Positions 50,699 to 59,429 of a stretch of 64,000 bases of DNA are shown here, in pieces. The DNA comes from Arthrobacter sp. QXT-31. Its GTDB lineage: Bacteria; Actinomycetota; Actinomycetes; Actinomycetales; Micrococcaceae. A model generated the notes under the pieces. The model saw nothing but the letters and a program-made list of their open reading frames with translations, did not search any database and was not told where the DNA came from. Both the position numbers and the translations under genes were made by a program. Every line of letters begins with the position of its first letter. Position 1 is the first letter of the stretch. The stretch is from assembly GCF_001969265.1 (NCBI RefSeq), contig NZ_CP019304.1, positions 2,914,001 to 2,978,000 on the forward strand, read 5' to 3'.

Positions 50699-51921
50699 GA
50701 TGTGCCTTCCTGTGTAACCGTCTGACGGCGGTAAGCCGCTTTGATCAGGCGTGCCCTTTCGGTGGGTGTGGTGGCCGCGGCGGCGACGGTCCAGGCGAGC
50801 GCGGTGGCTGCCTCGGACATCACGGCGTAGGCCTCCTGGGAGTCTGCCAGCGCGGCGAAAGCGTGCGAGTGAATGGGAACGTCCGCGCCGGGAATGCTGA
50901 GCCAGGGGTGCAGGCTCGGGATGACCTGCGAGATGTTGCCCATGTCCGTTGAGCCGCCGCTGATGCCTGCCGACGGGGAGGTGTCCTTGCCGAACACGTC
51001 CATGGCCTCGGTCCAGTGCGCCGCCAGGGCGTCGTCCTGGATCAGGGGTTCGTACAGGGGTTCCGTGTCCTCGATGGCCAGTGTGGTGCCCGTGGCGAGG
51101 GCCGCCCCTTCGAAGCAGCGGCGGACGCGTTCCAGCAGCGCCTCATATTCCTTCAGGGTGAAGGCCCGGCATTCGAACTCCACCACCGCCCGTTCCGGAA
51201 TGATGTTGGTGACGTGTCCGGCCTCTGCGACATAGAGGGCAACACGGTGGTCGCCGGGGATCTGCTGGCGCAGCAGGCCGACGGCGACCTGGCTCAGCAC
51301 CGCGGCGTCCGCGGCGTTCACGCCCTGGTGCGGGGCAGCTGCCGCATGGGCTGCCTTGCCCGTGAACGTCGCCCGGTAGCGGCCGACGGCCTGGGCGCTG
51401 GTGCCAGCCGGGTTGTACGTCACCCCGTCCTGGACCGGGTGGACCATGAGGGCGAGGCTGACGCCGTCGAAGGCGCCTTGTTCCAGCAGGAGCGACTTGC
51501 CGCCGCCGTGTTCCTCGGCGGGGGTTCCGATGGCCTTGAGGGTGATGCCGAGCTCGTCGACGAGCGGGCGCAGGGCGAGGGCTGCGCCCACCGAGGCGCC
51601 CGCGATCAGGTTGTGGCCGCAGGCGTGTCCGATATCGGGCAGTGCGTCGTATTCCACGCACAGGGCCACTACCAGGTCGCCGCTGCCGGCGGTGGCGGTA
51701 AACGCGGTGGGAAGTCCGCCTGTTCCGTGTTCCACCTCGAAGCCGCCCTCAGCGAGCAGGTCTGCCGCCGCCCGGGCGGAGTGGACCTCCTCGAAAGACA
51801 CCTCCTTGAGGGCATGGATCTGCTGCGCCATGGCCAGGACCCGCGGTTTCCAGTTGCTGACGCCCTCCGCCAGCGCGGTGCGGTGGGCCTGCAGGGCAGG
51901 CGTTGGTTCGTTCAGTTCCAT
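50695..51921 (-). CDS. M20 family amidohydrolase
   Basis: 408 residues. Metal-site motifs are CVEYDALPDIGHACGHN, TPAEEHGGGK and MVHPV, and the C-terminal part has the dimerisation domain with AGISGGSTDMGNISQVIPSLHPW. It resembles aminobenzoyl-glutamate and N-acyl-amino-acid amidohydrolases. ATG 51921. Its stop overlaps the DUF3100 gene. It presumably cleaves an amide in the transported substrate, releasing an acid and an amine handled by the ALDH and dehydrogenase. Confidence 0.9.
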   Translation of the reverse strand: MELNEPTPALQAHRTALAEGVSNWKPRVLAMAQQIHALKEVSFEEVHSARAAADLLAEGGFEVEHGTGGLPTAFTATAGSGDLVVALCVEYDALPDIGHACGHNLIAGASVGAALALRPLVDELGITLKAIGTPAEEHGGGKSLLLEQGAFDGVSLALMVHPVQDGVTYNPAGTSAQAVGRYRATFTGKAAHAAAAPHQGVNAADAAVLSQVAVGLLRQQIPGDHRVALYVAEAGHVTNIIPERAVVEFECRAFTLKEYEALLERVRRCFEGAALATGTTLAIEDTEPLYEPLIQDDALAAHWTEAMDVFGKDTSPSAGISGGSTDMGNISQVIPSLHPWLSIPGADVPIHSHAFAALADSQEAYAVMSEAATALAWTVAAAATTPTERARLIKAAYRRQTVTQEGTS

Positions 51922-51934
51922 GGGTATGCCTGCC

Positions 51935-53482
51935 TTAGTAGGAGAGGGACGGGAAGGGGGCACCTGCCGCACGGGTCGGCACCCAGATGGCCTTGGTCTG
52001 CGTGTACTCGTCCAGGACACCGGGGCCGGACGAGCGGCCGTGGCCGGAGTCCCCGAAGCCGCCGAACGGCACCGCCACGTGGATGGTCTTGTACGAGTTG
52101 ATCCAGAACGTGCCGGCCTTCACCTGGCGGGCAACGTGGTGAGCGCGTGAGACATCCGAGGTCCACACCGCGCCGGCCAGGCCAAAGTTCGTGTTGTTGG
52201 CCCTGGCGATGGCCTCGGCCTCCGTGTCGAAGGCGTCGGCCCCGACGACGGGCCCGAAGACCTCGGTGGTTTCGAGCCGGTTCTGCGGCGTCACGCCGTC
52301 GAGCAGGGTGGGCATCACCCAGTGGCCGCCGGACAGCGATGACCCGGCCAGAGCGTCGGGAAGCGTCCCGCCGGTAATCCGGCGTCCGCCGTCGTTCATT
52401 CCTGCCTCAATGAGCGAGGTGACGGTGGCGAACTGCTGGGCCGTGATGATGGGGCCCACCTCGGTGTCCGCGCTCAGCGGGTCGCCGACGCGCAGCCGGG
52501 CGGCGCGGTCCGCCACCAGTTCGACGAACCGGGCGTGCACGCTGTGCTCCACCAGGAGCCGTGAGCCGGCGACGCAGGACTGGCCGGCGCCGGAGAAGAT
52601 GGCCGCGATGGCGCCGTCGGCGGCGCGTTCCAGGTCCGCGTCCGCGAACACGATGTTGGCGCTCTTGCCGCCGAGCTCCAGCAGTGCGGGGATGCCGGCC
52701 TGTGCTGCCGCGACGGCCACGCGCCGCCCGGTGGGGACGGAGCCGATGAAGCTGACTTTGCCGACGCGGCGGTCGGTGGTGAGGGCCGCGCCCACGGTCT
52801 GGCCGAGTCCTGCGGCCACGTTGAACACGCCTGCGGGCAGGCCGGCTTCATGCGCCAGCTGGGCGAGGCGGACGGTGGAGGCGGGCGTGAATTCGCTGGG
52901 CTTGATGATGACCGCGTTGCCGGCGGCCAGCGGGGCGGCGGAGTTCCAGCCGGCGGTGAACAGCGGCGCGTTCCAGGGCGTGATGGCGACGACGACGCCC
53001 CACGGTACGCGCTCGGTGTATGTGTGCCAGGGGCCGGGAACGGGGATGGTCTGGCCGGTCAGCTTGTCGGCCCAGCCGGCGTAGTAGCCGAACATTTCGG
53101 CGACCTTGGCGGCCTCCATCCGGGCGTCGCGGATGGGTTTTCCGGTGGTGGCGGACTCGAGGATGGCAAGCTCTTCAGCGTGGTCCTCCACCGTGCGGCT
53201 GACGTTGCGCAGGATGGCGGCGCGTTCGAAGCCGTTCAGCCCGGCCCAGGCGGCGGCGCCGGCCACCGAGCTTTCCAGGATGGCGTTGGCGCCCTCTGCG
53301 CCTGGGTCCGCGTACGTGGCGAAGGGCTCCCCGGTGGCCGCGGCGGTGAGCGTGATGCCCTCGCCGCTGCCGGGGACGGTGCGGCCGTCAAGGAATGCGC
53401 CCAGTCCGTTGGGGAATGCCGCGTCCAGGACGGCGCGGGCGGTGGCCGCGGAGGAGGAAGTGGGTGCTGTGGCGGTGCTCAA
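51935..53482 (-). CDS. NAD-dependent aldehyde dehydrogenase
   Basis: 515 residues. Asn171 (ITPWNAPLF), Glu269 (LLELGGKSANIVF) and Cys303 (GAGQSCVAGSRLL) are the catalytic residues; TETFGPVVGADAF-type and GTFWINSYKTIHVAVPFGGFGDSG stretches complete the fold. It looks like the betaine-aldehyde/aminoaldehyde branch. TTG 53482 has AGAGGA upstream; no ATG is near. It oxidises an aldehyde made in this pathway to an acid. Confidence 0.93.
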   Translation of the reverse strand: MSTATAPTSSSAATARAVLDAAFPNGLGAFLDGRTVPGSGEGITLTAAATGEPFATYADPGAEGANAILESSVAGAAAWAGLNGFERAAILRNVSRTVEDHAEELAILESATTGKPIRDARMEAAKVAEMFGYYAGWADKLTGQTIPVPGPWHTYTERVPWGVVVAITPWNAPLFTAGWNSAAPLAAGNAVIIKPSEFTPASTVRLAQLAHEAGLPAGVFNVAAGLGQTVGAALTTDRRVGKVSFIGSVPTGRRVAVAAAQAGIPALLELGGKSANIVFADADLERAADGAIAAIFSGAGQSCVAGSRLLVEHSVHARFVELVADRAARLRVGDPLSADTEVGPIITAQQFATVTSLIEAGMNDGGRRITGGTLPDALAGSSLSGGHWVMPTLLDGVTPQNRLETTEVFGPVVGADAFDTEAEAIARANNTNFGLAGAVWTSDVSRAHHVARQVKAGTFWINSYKTIHVAVPFGGFGDSGHGRSSGPGVLDEYTQTKAIWVPTRAAGAPFPSLSY

Positions 53483-53543
53483 GGTGATGGTCCTCTGGTT
53501 TGTGTTGGTCGTTTTGCTCTGGGGGCCGTTAGGCGACTGGGCT

Positions 53544-54470
53544 TTAGGCGACGGCGGTGGTGGTGTCGTTCTTGGTTCCGGGTGCGCCCGCCGGGGTGAT
53601 GGCCGGGGCGACGGTGCGTGCAATTTCCGTGAAGTCCGCGCGGGGGCCGAGGGCGGCGAGGGCTTCCTGCCACTGGCCGGCGACGGCGGCCAGCAGTGCC
53701 GGGTTTTCGCCGATCTGGGCGGCGACGTCGACGGCGAGGGCGGCGTCGCGGGCCATGAGCCCGAGCGAAAAACCGGAGTCGTGGGTTCCGGAGAGCACCC
53801 AGTTGGGGTACATGTTCGCGGAGACTTTGCTGCCGCCGGAAGCCTCGCTGATGCTTGCTGCCGCCTTGGCCGGATCGATGCCGTAGGCCTTGGCGACGCC
53901 GAGGGCCTCGCCGACAGAGACCAGGTTGGCCGCCGCCAGGACGTTGTTGAGGAGCTTGACCACGTTGCCGCTGCCGGGCCCGCCGATGTGGCTGTACTTG
54001 CCGCCCGTGAGTGCCAGCAGGACGGGTTCCGCCGCAGCAAGGGCGGCGTCGGTTGCCCCCACGAAGGCGCTCAGCGTGCCCGTTGCTGCGCCGTCGCGGC
54101 CGCCGGAGACCGGGGCGTCCACGAACGCTGCGCCCCGTGCCTCGGCCAGTTCGGCCAGCTGCTTGCTTGTTGCCGGTTCGGAGGTGGTGGTGTCAATGAT
54201 CGCGATGGTCCCCGGTGCTGCCAGGAGCTGCGGGACCGTGGCTTCAACGACGCTCGCCGCAGGGAGGGAGAGGACCGCGTAGGGGGTGCCGGCCAGCTTC
54301 TCGATGCTGGCGGCGGTGGCGATCCCGGCCTCGGCTGCGGCGGTCCGTGCCGATTCGGAGGGGTCGAAGCCGGTGACTTGCCAGCCGGCCTGGTGCAGCG
54401 TGGCCGCCATCGCCCCGCCCATGGAGCCGAGGCCAATGACGGCGATGCGGCGGTCGGTGCTGGTGTTCAT
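53544..54470 (-). CDS. beta-hydroxyacid dehydrogenase (3-hydroxyisobutyrate / tartronate-semialdehyde reductase family)
   Basis: 308 residues. IAVIGLGSMGGAMAATLHQAG is the nucleotide motif, FVDAPVSGGRDGAATGTLSAFVGA the substrate loop, and NVVKLLNNVLAAANLVSVGEAL holds the catalytic lysine. ATG 54470 follows AGGAG. It oxidises or reduces a 3-hydroxy acid or semialdehyde. It precedes the ALDH gene in the operon, so a semialdehyde is probably an intermediate. Confidence 0.93.
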   Translation of the reverse strand: MNTSTDRRIAVIGLGSMGGAMAATLHQAGWQVTGFDPSESARTAAAEAGIATAASIEKLAGTPYAVLSLPAASVVEATVPQLLAAPGTIAIIDTTTSEPATSKQLAELAEARGAAFVDAPVSGGRDGAATGTLSAFVGATDAALAAAEPVLLALTGGKYSHIGGPGSGNVVKLLNNVLAAANLVSVGEALGVAKAYGIDPAKAAASISEASGGSKVSANMYPNWVLSGTHDSGFSLGLMARDAALAVDVAAQIGENPALLAAVAGQWQEALAALGPRADFTEIARTVAPAITPAGAPGTKNDTTTAVA

Positions 54471-54528
54471 GAAGGTGCTCCTGGAAGAAAGTGTGCGGGA
54501 AGGCTTGTGTGCTGAAGAGGACTGCGGG

Positions 54529-55422
54529 TCAGTCGAGGTAAATGTCGAGGTCTTTCCACAGCTGCTGGGTGCGGCGGATCGCTGCGCGGCTCCGCTCCGG
54601 GTGGGCGGCCTCCATGCCTGCCAGCAGGCCGTAGACCAGTGAATTGGCGGCGGTGACGGACTGGAAGAAGGAGATTCCCTCCGAGGCCACCACCAGGAGG
54701 TGGTCGGCCACGGCTGCGAGGCGGCCGCGGCGCATGTCGGTGATGGCAACGACCTTTGCACCGGCCTGTTTGGCAGCCTCGGCGGTGACGATGATTTGCC
54801 GCATGGATCGCCACATGTTGATGACCACCAGGACGTCGCCCGGGCCCAGGGCGTTGGCGCTGGAGGCGAGGTGGACGGCACCGCGGTTCTCGAGGGTGAT
54901 GGGATAGCCCATGGTCGAGCCCAGGTGTGCCATCACGCTTGCCGGCCCGGCGAAGGAGCCCAGCCCCAGGACGATGATGGACTTGGCCGCGGCCAGGGTG
55001 GCGATCGCCGCCTCGGCGTCGTCGGCGGTGTTGGAGTCCAGGGTCAGGCGCAGGTTCCCGATGTCGTGGTTGAGCGCATCATGCAGGGGACTGCGGTGTT
55101 CCCCGTGCTCGGTCAGCGTGTCCTCGGTGGAAATCATCACCAGGTAACGCGACCGCAGTTCCCGCTGGAGGTCCGGCCAGCCCCGGTACCCCAGGCGCTG
55201 TGCCGCGCGGACCACGGTCGAGTTGTTGACGTCGGCCCGCTGGGCAATCTCCGCGATGTCGGCGTACGAGGACAGCTGCGGGTTGCGGGCAATCACGTCG
55301 ACAACCCGGGTCTGGGCTTTGGACAGCGGAACGTTCGGAAGCGCGTCGCCGAGCCACGCATGGGATGCGGGTGCGGCGGCGGTTCCCGTGCTGGTGTCCA
55401 CTCCGGCCGTGTCGGGGTTCAA
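54529..55422 (-). CDS. RpiR/MurR family transcriptional regulator (HTH plus SIS)
   Basis: 297 residues: the HTH_6 domain with YADIAEIAQRADVNNSTVVRAAQRLGYRGWPDLQREL (about residues 50-95) and a SIS phosphosugar-type domain with IIVLGLGSFAGPASVMAHLGSTMGYPI. TTG 55422 follows AGGAAGAGG. It heads the minus-strand operon to 49313, and two direct repeats lie 40-87 bases upstream. SIS regulators usually sense phosphosugars, which is odd for an amide pathway; an amine or acid effector is possible. Confidence 0.92.
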   Translation of the reverse strand: MNPDTAGVDTSTGTAAAPASHAWLGDALPNVPLSKAQTRVVDVIARNPQLSSYADIAEIAQRADVNNSTVVRAAQRLGYRGWPDLQRELRSRYLVMISTEDTLTEHGEHRSPLHDALNHDIGNLRLTLDSNTADDAEAAIATLAAAKSIIVLGLGSFAGPASVMAHLGSTMGYPITLENRGAVHLASSANALGPGDVLVVINMWRSMRQIIVTAEAAKQAGAKVVAITDMRRGRLAAVADHLLVVASEGISFFQSVTAANSLVYGLLAGMEAAHPERSRAAIRRTQQLWKDLDIYLD

Positions 55423-55461
55423 GGTCAGCCTCTTCCTTTGACGGGATCTGTTACTCGGATC

Positions 55462-55509
55462 ACTCTGCAAGTTCGTTTGCGTCCAATGTACTCTGCAATT
55501 TGGTTTGCG
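55462..55509. promoter_or_regulatory. paired 20-bp direct repeats before the RpiR gene
   Basis: ACTCTGCAAGTTCGTTTGCG (55462-55481) and ACTCTGCAATTTGGTTTGCG (55490-55509) match at 18 of 20 positions, 28 bases apart. Each carries GCAA-N6-TTGC as inner dyad. They lie upstream of the RpiR start in the gap to the divergent GPP34 gene and are candidate binding sites of RpiR. Confidence 0.7.
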
Positions 55510-55592
55510 AAAAGTGCTTTCCGGTTTGCCGGCTCCGAAACCCGGACCCAAGGCCCATTGCAGCAGCGTTAAGACCGCGCCACCATGAACTT

Positions 55593-56231
55593 ATGAGCAC
55601 CGAAACACCGGGCACAGGGGAGCTAAGCCTCCCGCAGGCGTTCCTCCTCCTGGCGACGAATGACAAGGACGGCGAGCCGGAAGTGCCGCCAAGCGTTCTG
55701 AAAGCCGGATTGGCCGGGGCGATCCTGGCCGAGCTGGACCTGCTGGGGGCAGTCCGCTTAGACGGAAAGTACGTGCGGGCGGTAGGTGAGCCCCCGCCGT
55801 CGGACTTCCGGCACCAATGGGAACTCATCCACGACAAGTCCCGGCCGCACAGTCCCCGGCGGTGGGTTGCCATGCTGGAAAACCGCGCCGAACTGCACCG
55901 CGTCTATGAGGGCATGGCGGCTCTCGGCGTCGTGACCCACGTCGGCGAAAAGCATTTGGGCGTCTTCAGGACCACCCGGTACCCGGAAAAGGACCATGTG
56001 CCGAAAGCGGCACTGTTGGCGAGGATCGAAGGCGTACTCAACGGATCGGCGTCGGACGCCAGGACAACGGCGCTGATTGGCCTGCTGCACGCGGCAGGGC
56101 TGATGGACAAGCTTTTCCCGGGCGCGGGTCCCGGCAGGCTCAGGGAGTTGACCGGTGAGCATTGGCCCTCCCGCGCGGTGCGGGACGAACTGCGCATGAT
56201 CCGGCTCGCCGAGGCGGAAGCGGCCACGTAG
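55593..56231 (+). CDS. GPP34 (GOLPH3/VPS74-like) family protein
   Basis: 212 residues. GELSLPQAFLLLATNDKDGEP at the N-terminus, GLAGAILAELDLLGAVRLDG, the loop, and a helical C-terminal half (ALIGLLHAAGLMDKLFP, AVRDELRMIRLAEAEAA) follow the GPP34 fold, which in eukaryotes binds phosphatidylinositol 4-phosphate. Bacterial members are common in actinobacteria with unknown function. ATG 55593. The next gene begins 113 bases later. Confidence 0.87.
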   Translation: MSTETPGTGELSLPQAFLLLATNDKDGEPEVPPSVLKAGLAGAILAELDLLGAVRLDGKYVRAVGEPPPSDFRHQWELIHDKSRPHSPRRWVAMLENRAELHRVYEGMAALGVVTHVGEKHLGVFRTTRYPEKDHVPKAALLARIEGVLNGSASDARTTALIGLLHAAGLMDKLFPGAGPGRLRELTGEHWPSRAVRDELRMIRLAEAEAAT

Positions 56232-56344
56232 CGGGCACTTGCGGAAAAACCCGGCCTGCTGATTTACTTCCCCCACGGTTCCTTAAGCAAACGGGTCCGA
56301 GTGCTGTAGCGCGCTGCTATGGGGGAGCACCATTCGGAGGATCA

Positions 56345-58870
56345 ATGGCCGGGGAACACCGTGACGATCTAGTCATGCAGTCACTGCTGCTGGACGAGAT
56401 CGGCCAGTCAGTGATCGGCATGGACGGCGACTGGCGCATCACCTATTGGAACCGCGCCTCAGAGCGTCTGTACGGGTTCGGCCGGGACACAGTATTGGGC
56501 CTGAAGATCTCGGATCTGGGAATCCTGGGAGCCGAGGCGCGGGGCCAGAACGCCACGGACCGGGAGATGGCTGGCAGGCTTGCCCGCGGCGGGGACTGGG
56601 CAGGCGAACTGTGGGTCCGCCACAGCACAGGCCGTGAGTTCCCGGTCCACGTAACAGTGAGCCGGATCAGGGGCCGGCACACCGTGCCGGTCGCGGTGGT
56701 AGCCATCTCCAAGGACATCACCGACCGCAAGCACACCGAGGCCATCCTGCGCAGGCTGTCCGCCATGGTCGAATCTTCCGGGGACGCCATCATCGGCGCC
56801 GATCTCAGCGGGAAGATCACCAGCTGGAACGCCGGCGCGGCGAGGATGCTGGGCTGGAGTTCCTGGGAGGCTGTGGGGCAAAGCCTCTCCCTGTTCACGG
56901 CCGACGACGGTCTGTACTTCGGCGCGGACGTCACCGCCCGCACGGGGAACGGGACGTTCATTACGGGTGTGGGCGCGAAGTGGCGCTGCAAGGACGGGGG
57001 AGTGATCGACGTCGAACTGACCGTGTCCCCCGTCTATGACCAGGACGGCGTCCGGGTGGGGGCATCGGCCATCGCCCGGGACATCACCGAGATCCAGCGG
57101 CTGAAGGCCGCCGCAGAGGCCGAACGGGAGCGGCTCCTGGCTGCCCAGGAAATTGCCCACGTCGGCAGCGTTGAACACACGGTTGCCACGGGGGAGACGT
57201 GGCACTCAGAGGAATTCGACCGGATCCTGGGGTTCTCCAAGGGGGACCGGAAGGACCGGGAAACCATTTTGGCGCGGATTCACCACGAGGACCGGGACCG
57301 GGTGCTGGAAGTGTGGGAGAACCTGGGGCGCGGCCTGGGCTTCGCAGATTTCGAATACCGGATCATCCGTCCCGGCGGCGAACAGCGGTGGCTGCATTCC
57401 CGGATCCGCAGTATCAACGGCGCAGACGGCAAGCCGATCCGGTTCCTGGACACGGTCCTGGACATCACTGACCGGAAAAAGGCGGAACAGATCCTGGAGT
57501 GGCGGGCCCGGCACGATGCGCTGACCGGCCTGCCCAACAGGTACATGGTCACCGAGGTGCTCCAGGATGTCCTGGACGGGGAGGCCCGCCCGGTGGTGAT
57601 GTTTGTCGACGTCGACCGGTTCAAACTGATCAATGACGGCATCGGCCACGGAGCCGGCGACGCCATCCTGGTGCTGCTGGGCGAGCGGCTGAAGGCGGCC
57701 GTCCGGGCAGGCGACACGGTGGGCCGGTTCGGCGGCGACGAGTTCGTGGTGATCTGCGAGAACCTGCAGATGTGCGGTGCCCAGGGTCTGGCTGAACGGA
57801 TACGGGAGGCCACCCGACAGCCGTTCGACGTGGACGGGCGGCAAATCTACCTCAACGTGAGCGTGGGAATTGCCCTGGCGGACGAGGAGGACACGGCCGA
57901 ATCCATGCTGCAGGGGGCCGACGCCGCCATGTACCGGGCCAAGTCCGCGGGCGGGGATTCGTCGGCCATTTACGACGCGCGCATGGCCGGGCGGGCCACC
58001 GGACGCCTTGACCTCGAATCCGACCTGCGGCTTGCGCTGGAGCGCAATGAGCTGTCCCTGAACTACCAGCCGATCATCGACCTTTCCACCGAGGGCGCCG
58101 TCGGTTTTGAGGCGCTGCTGCGCTGGGACCACCATGAGCACGGCCCGATCATGCCCGACACCTTCATCCCCATTGCCGAGGAGACGGGCCTGATCCTGCC
58201 GATCGGCACGTGGGTGCTGCGCGAGGCAGTGCGCCAGGTGCAGCGGTGGCGCACGCAGGTTCCGGGGGCGGAGAACTTCACGGCGGCAGTGAACATCTCC
58301 GGGCGTCAGCTCGTGGCCAACGACTTTCCCGAGATCGTGGAGGCGGCCATCCGCGACACCGGGATCGACCCGGCCGCCGTCCACCTGGAAATCACCGAAA
58401 CAGTGCTCATGGACCAGCCGGACCTGCCCAAGGAAACGCTGCAGCGGCTGGCCCGCCTGGGCGTCGGCCTGTCCATCGACGACTTCGGCACCGGCTACTC
58501 GTCGCTGAGCTACCTCAAGTGGCTCTCCGCCCGCACCCTCAAGATCGACCGCACCTTCGTCGAGGAACTCGGCACCGACCCGCACGGGGCAACCATCATC
58601 GAACTGGTCCTCGGCATGGCGGAAAGCCTCCACCTTGATGTCGTGGCCGAAGGCGTGGAGACGAATGCCCAGCTCGCAGAACTCCGCCGGCTCGGTGTGC
58701 GCCTCGCGCAGGGCTACCTCTGGAGCCAGCCCCTGACGGCGGAGCGGATCCCGGCCTGGCTGAAGGCGCACCCCGGCAAGGTCCCCGCGGAGGAGTCCCT
58801 GCCGTCGGATGAGTCTTTCGGGAGTAGATTGGCAGCATGCAGGAGCGCAGACGCAAGCGCCGCTGGGTGA
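56345..58870 (+). CDS. PAS-domain diguanylate cyclase/phosphodiesterase (PAS-GGDEF-EAL)
   Basis: 841 residues, no membrane segment. Three PAS/PAC modules (about 15-145, 140-265, 265-375) are followed by GGDEF at about 390-550 (active site RFGGDEFVVICENL intact) and EAL at about 560-820 (GFEALLRWDHHEHG, with ENITETVLMD-like EITETVLMD and DDFGTGYSS). Both catalytic signatures are complete, so it could make or destroy cyclic di-GMP according to signals felt by the PAS domains. ATG 56345 follows GGAGG. Confidence 0.95.
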   Translation: MAGEHRDDLVMQSLLLDEIGQSVIGMDGDWRITYWNRASERLYGFGRDTVLGLKISDLGILGAEARGQNATDREMAGRLARGGDWAGELWVRHSTGREFPVHVTVSRIRGRHTVPVAVVAISKDITDRKHTEAILRRLSAMVESSGDAIIGADLSGKITSWNAGAARMLGWSSWEAVGQSLSLFTADDGLYFGADVTARTGNGTFITGVGAKWRCKDGGVIDVELTVSPVYDQDGVRVGASAIARDITEIQRLKAAAEAERERLLAAQEIAHVGSVEHTVATGETWHSEEFDRILGFSKGDRKDRETILARIHHEDRDRVLEVWENLGRGLGFADFEYRIIRPGGEQRWLHSRIRSINGADGKPIRFLDTVLDITDRKKAEQILEWRARHDALTGLPNRYMVTEVLQDVLDGEARPVVMFVDVDRFKLINDGIGHGAGDAILVLLGERLKAAVRAGDTVGRFGGDEFVVICENLQMCGAQGLAERIREATRQPFDVDGRQIYLNVSVGIALADEEDTAESMLQGADAAMYRAKSAGGDSSAIYDARMAGRATGRLDLESDLRLALERNELSLNYQPIIDLSTEGAVGFEALLRWDHHEHGPIMPDTFIPIAEETGLILPIGTWVLREAVRQVQRWRTQVPGAENFTAAVNISGRQLVANDFPEIVEAAIRDTGIDPAAVHLEITETVLMDQPDLPKETLQRLARLGVGLSIDDFGTGYSSLSYLKWLSARTLKIDRTFVEELGTDPHGATIIELVLGMAESLHLDVVAEGVETNAQLAELRRLGVRLAQGYLWSQPLTAERIPAWLKAHPGKVPAEESLPSDESFGSRLAACRSADASAAG

Positions 58871-59424
58871 TCGCCGCTGCCGCGGGTGCCGTTGTGGTGG
58901 CTTTGGGACTCGCGCTGTTCAAGCCGTGGCTGCTGTTCATCGACGTGCGGGTGGATGAGCAGCTTCCCACCGTTGCGGCCTCCACTGTTGGATCCTCGCC
59001 GTCGCCGGAGCGGACAGCCCCCTCCGCCACCGCGAAGCCGACTTCCGGAAGCCCCAGCACAGCGCCCGCCGGGCCGGTCCAGCTTGCCGAAGGCCGCCTG
59101 ATCAGCCATGAACACGCCACCACCGGGACAGTCCGGATTGTCCGGCAGCCCGGCGGATCACGGGTCCTGACGCTGGAGAACCTGGACACTTCCAACGGGC
59201 CGGATGTGCACGTCTGGCTCAGCGCCGCCGATGTGGTGGAGGGAACAGCGGGATGGTTCACGGCCGGCTCCGCCGAACACTATGACCTGGGCCTGATCAA
59301 GGGGAACCAGGGCAACCAGGTGTACGCGATCCCCGACGACGTCGACCTGAGCCGGTACCGGTCCGTGGACCTGTGGTGCGTCCAGTTCAGTGTTTCTTTC
59401 GGGGCGGCCCAGCTCTCACTTTGA
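58837..59424 (+). CDS. DM13-domain membrane-anchored protein
   Basis: 195 residues: a basic N-terminus, one membrane helix (WVIAAAAGAVVVALGLALF), a serine/proline/threonine-rich linker and a C-terminal DM13 domain (HATTGTVRIV, GPDVHVWLSAAD, YDLGLIKGNQGNQVYAIPDDVDLSRYRSVDLWCVQFSVSFG) with its conserved cysteine. The DM13 domain is thought to take part in redox reactions. It starts within the last 34 bases of the cyclic-di-GMP gene and may be co-translated. Confidence 0.88.
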   Translation: MQERRRKRRWVIAAAAGAVVVALGLALFKPWLLFIDVRVDEQLPTVAASTVGSSPSPERTAPSATAKPTSGSPSTAPAGPVQLAEGRLISHEHATTGTVRIVRQPGGSRVLTLENLDTSNGPDVHVWLSAADVVEGTAGWFTAGSAEHYDLGLIKGNQGNQVYAIPDDVDLSRYRSVDLWCVQFSVSFGAAQLSL

Positions 59425-59429
59425 ACCTG

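Noticed and set aside
57206..58771. 521-codon minus-strand frame opposite the GGDEF-EAL gene
   Set aside because: Shadow of an unmistakable signalling protein.
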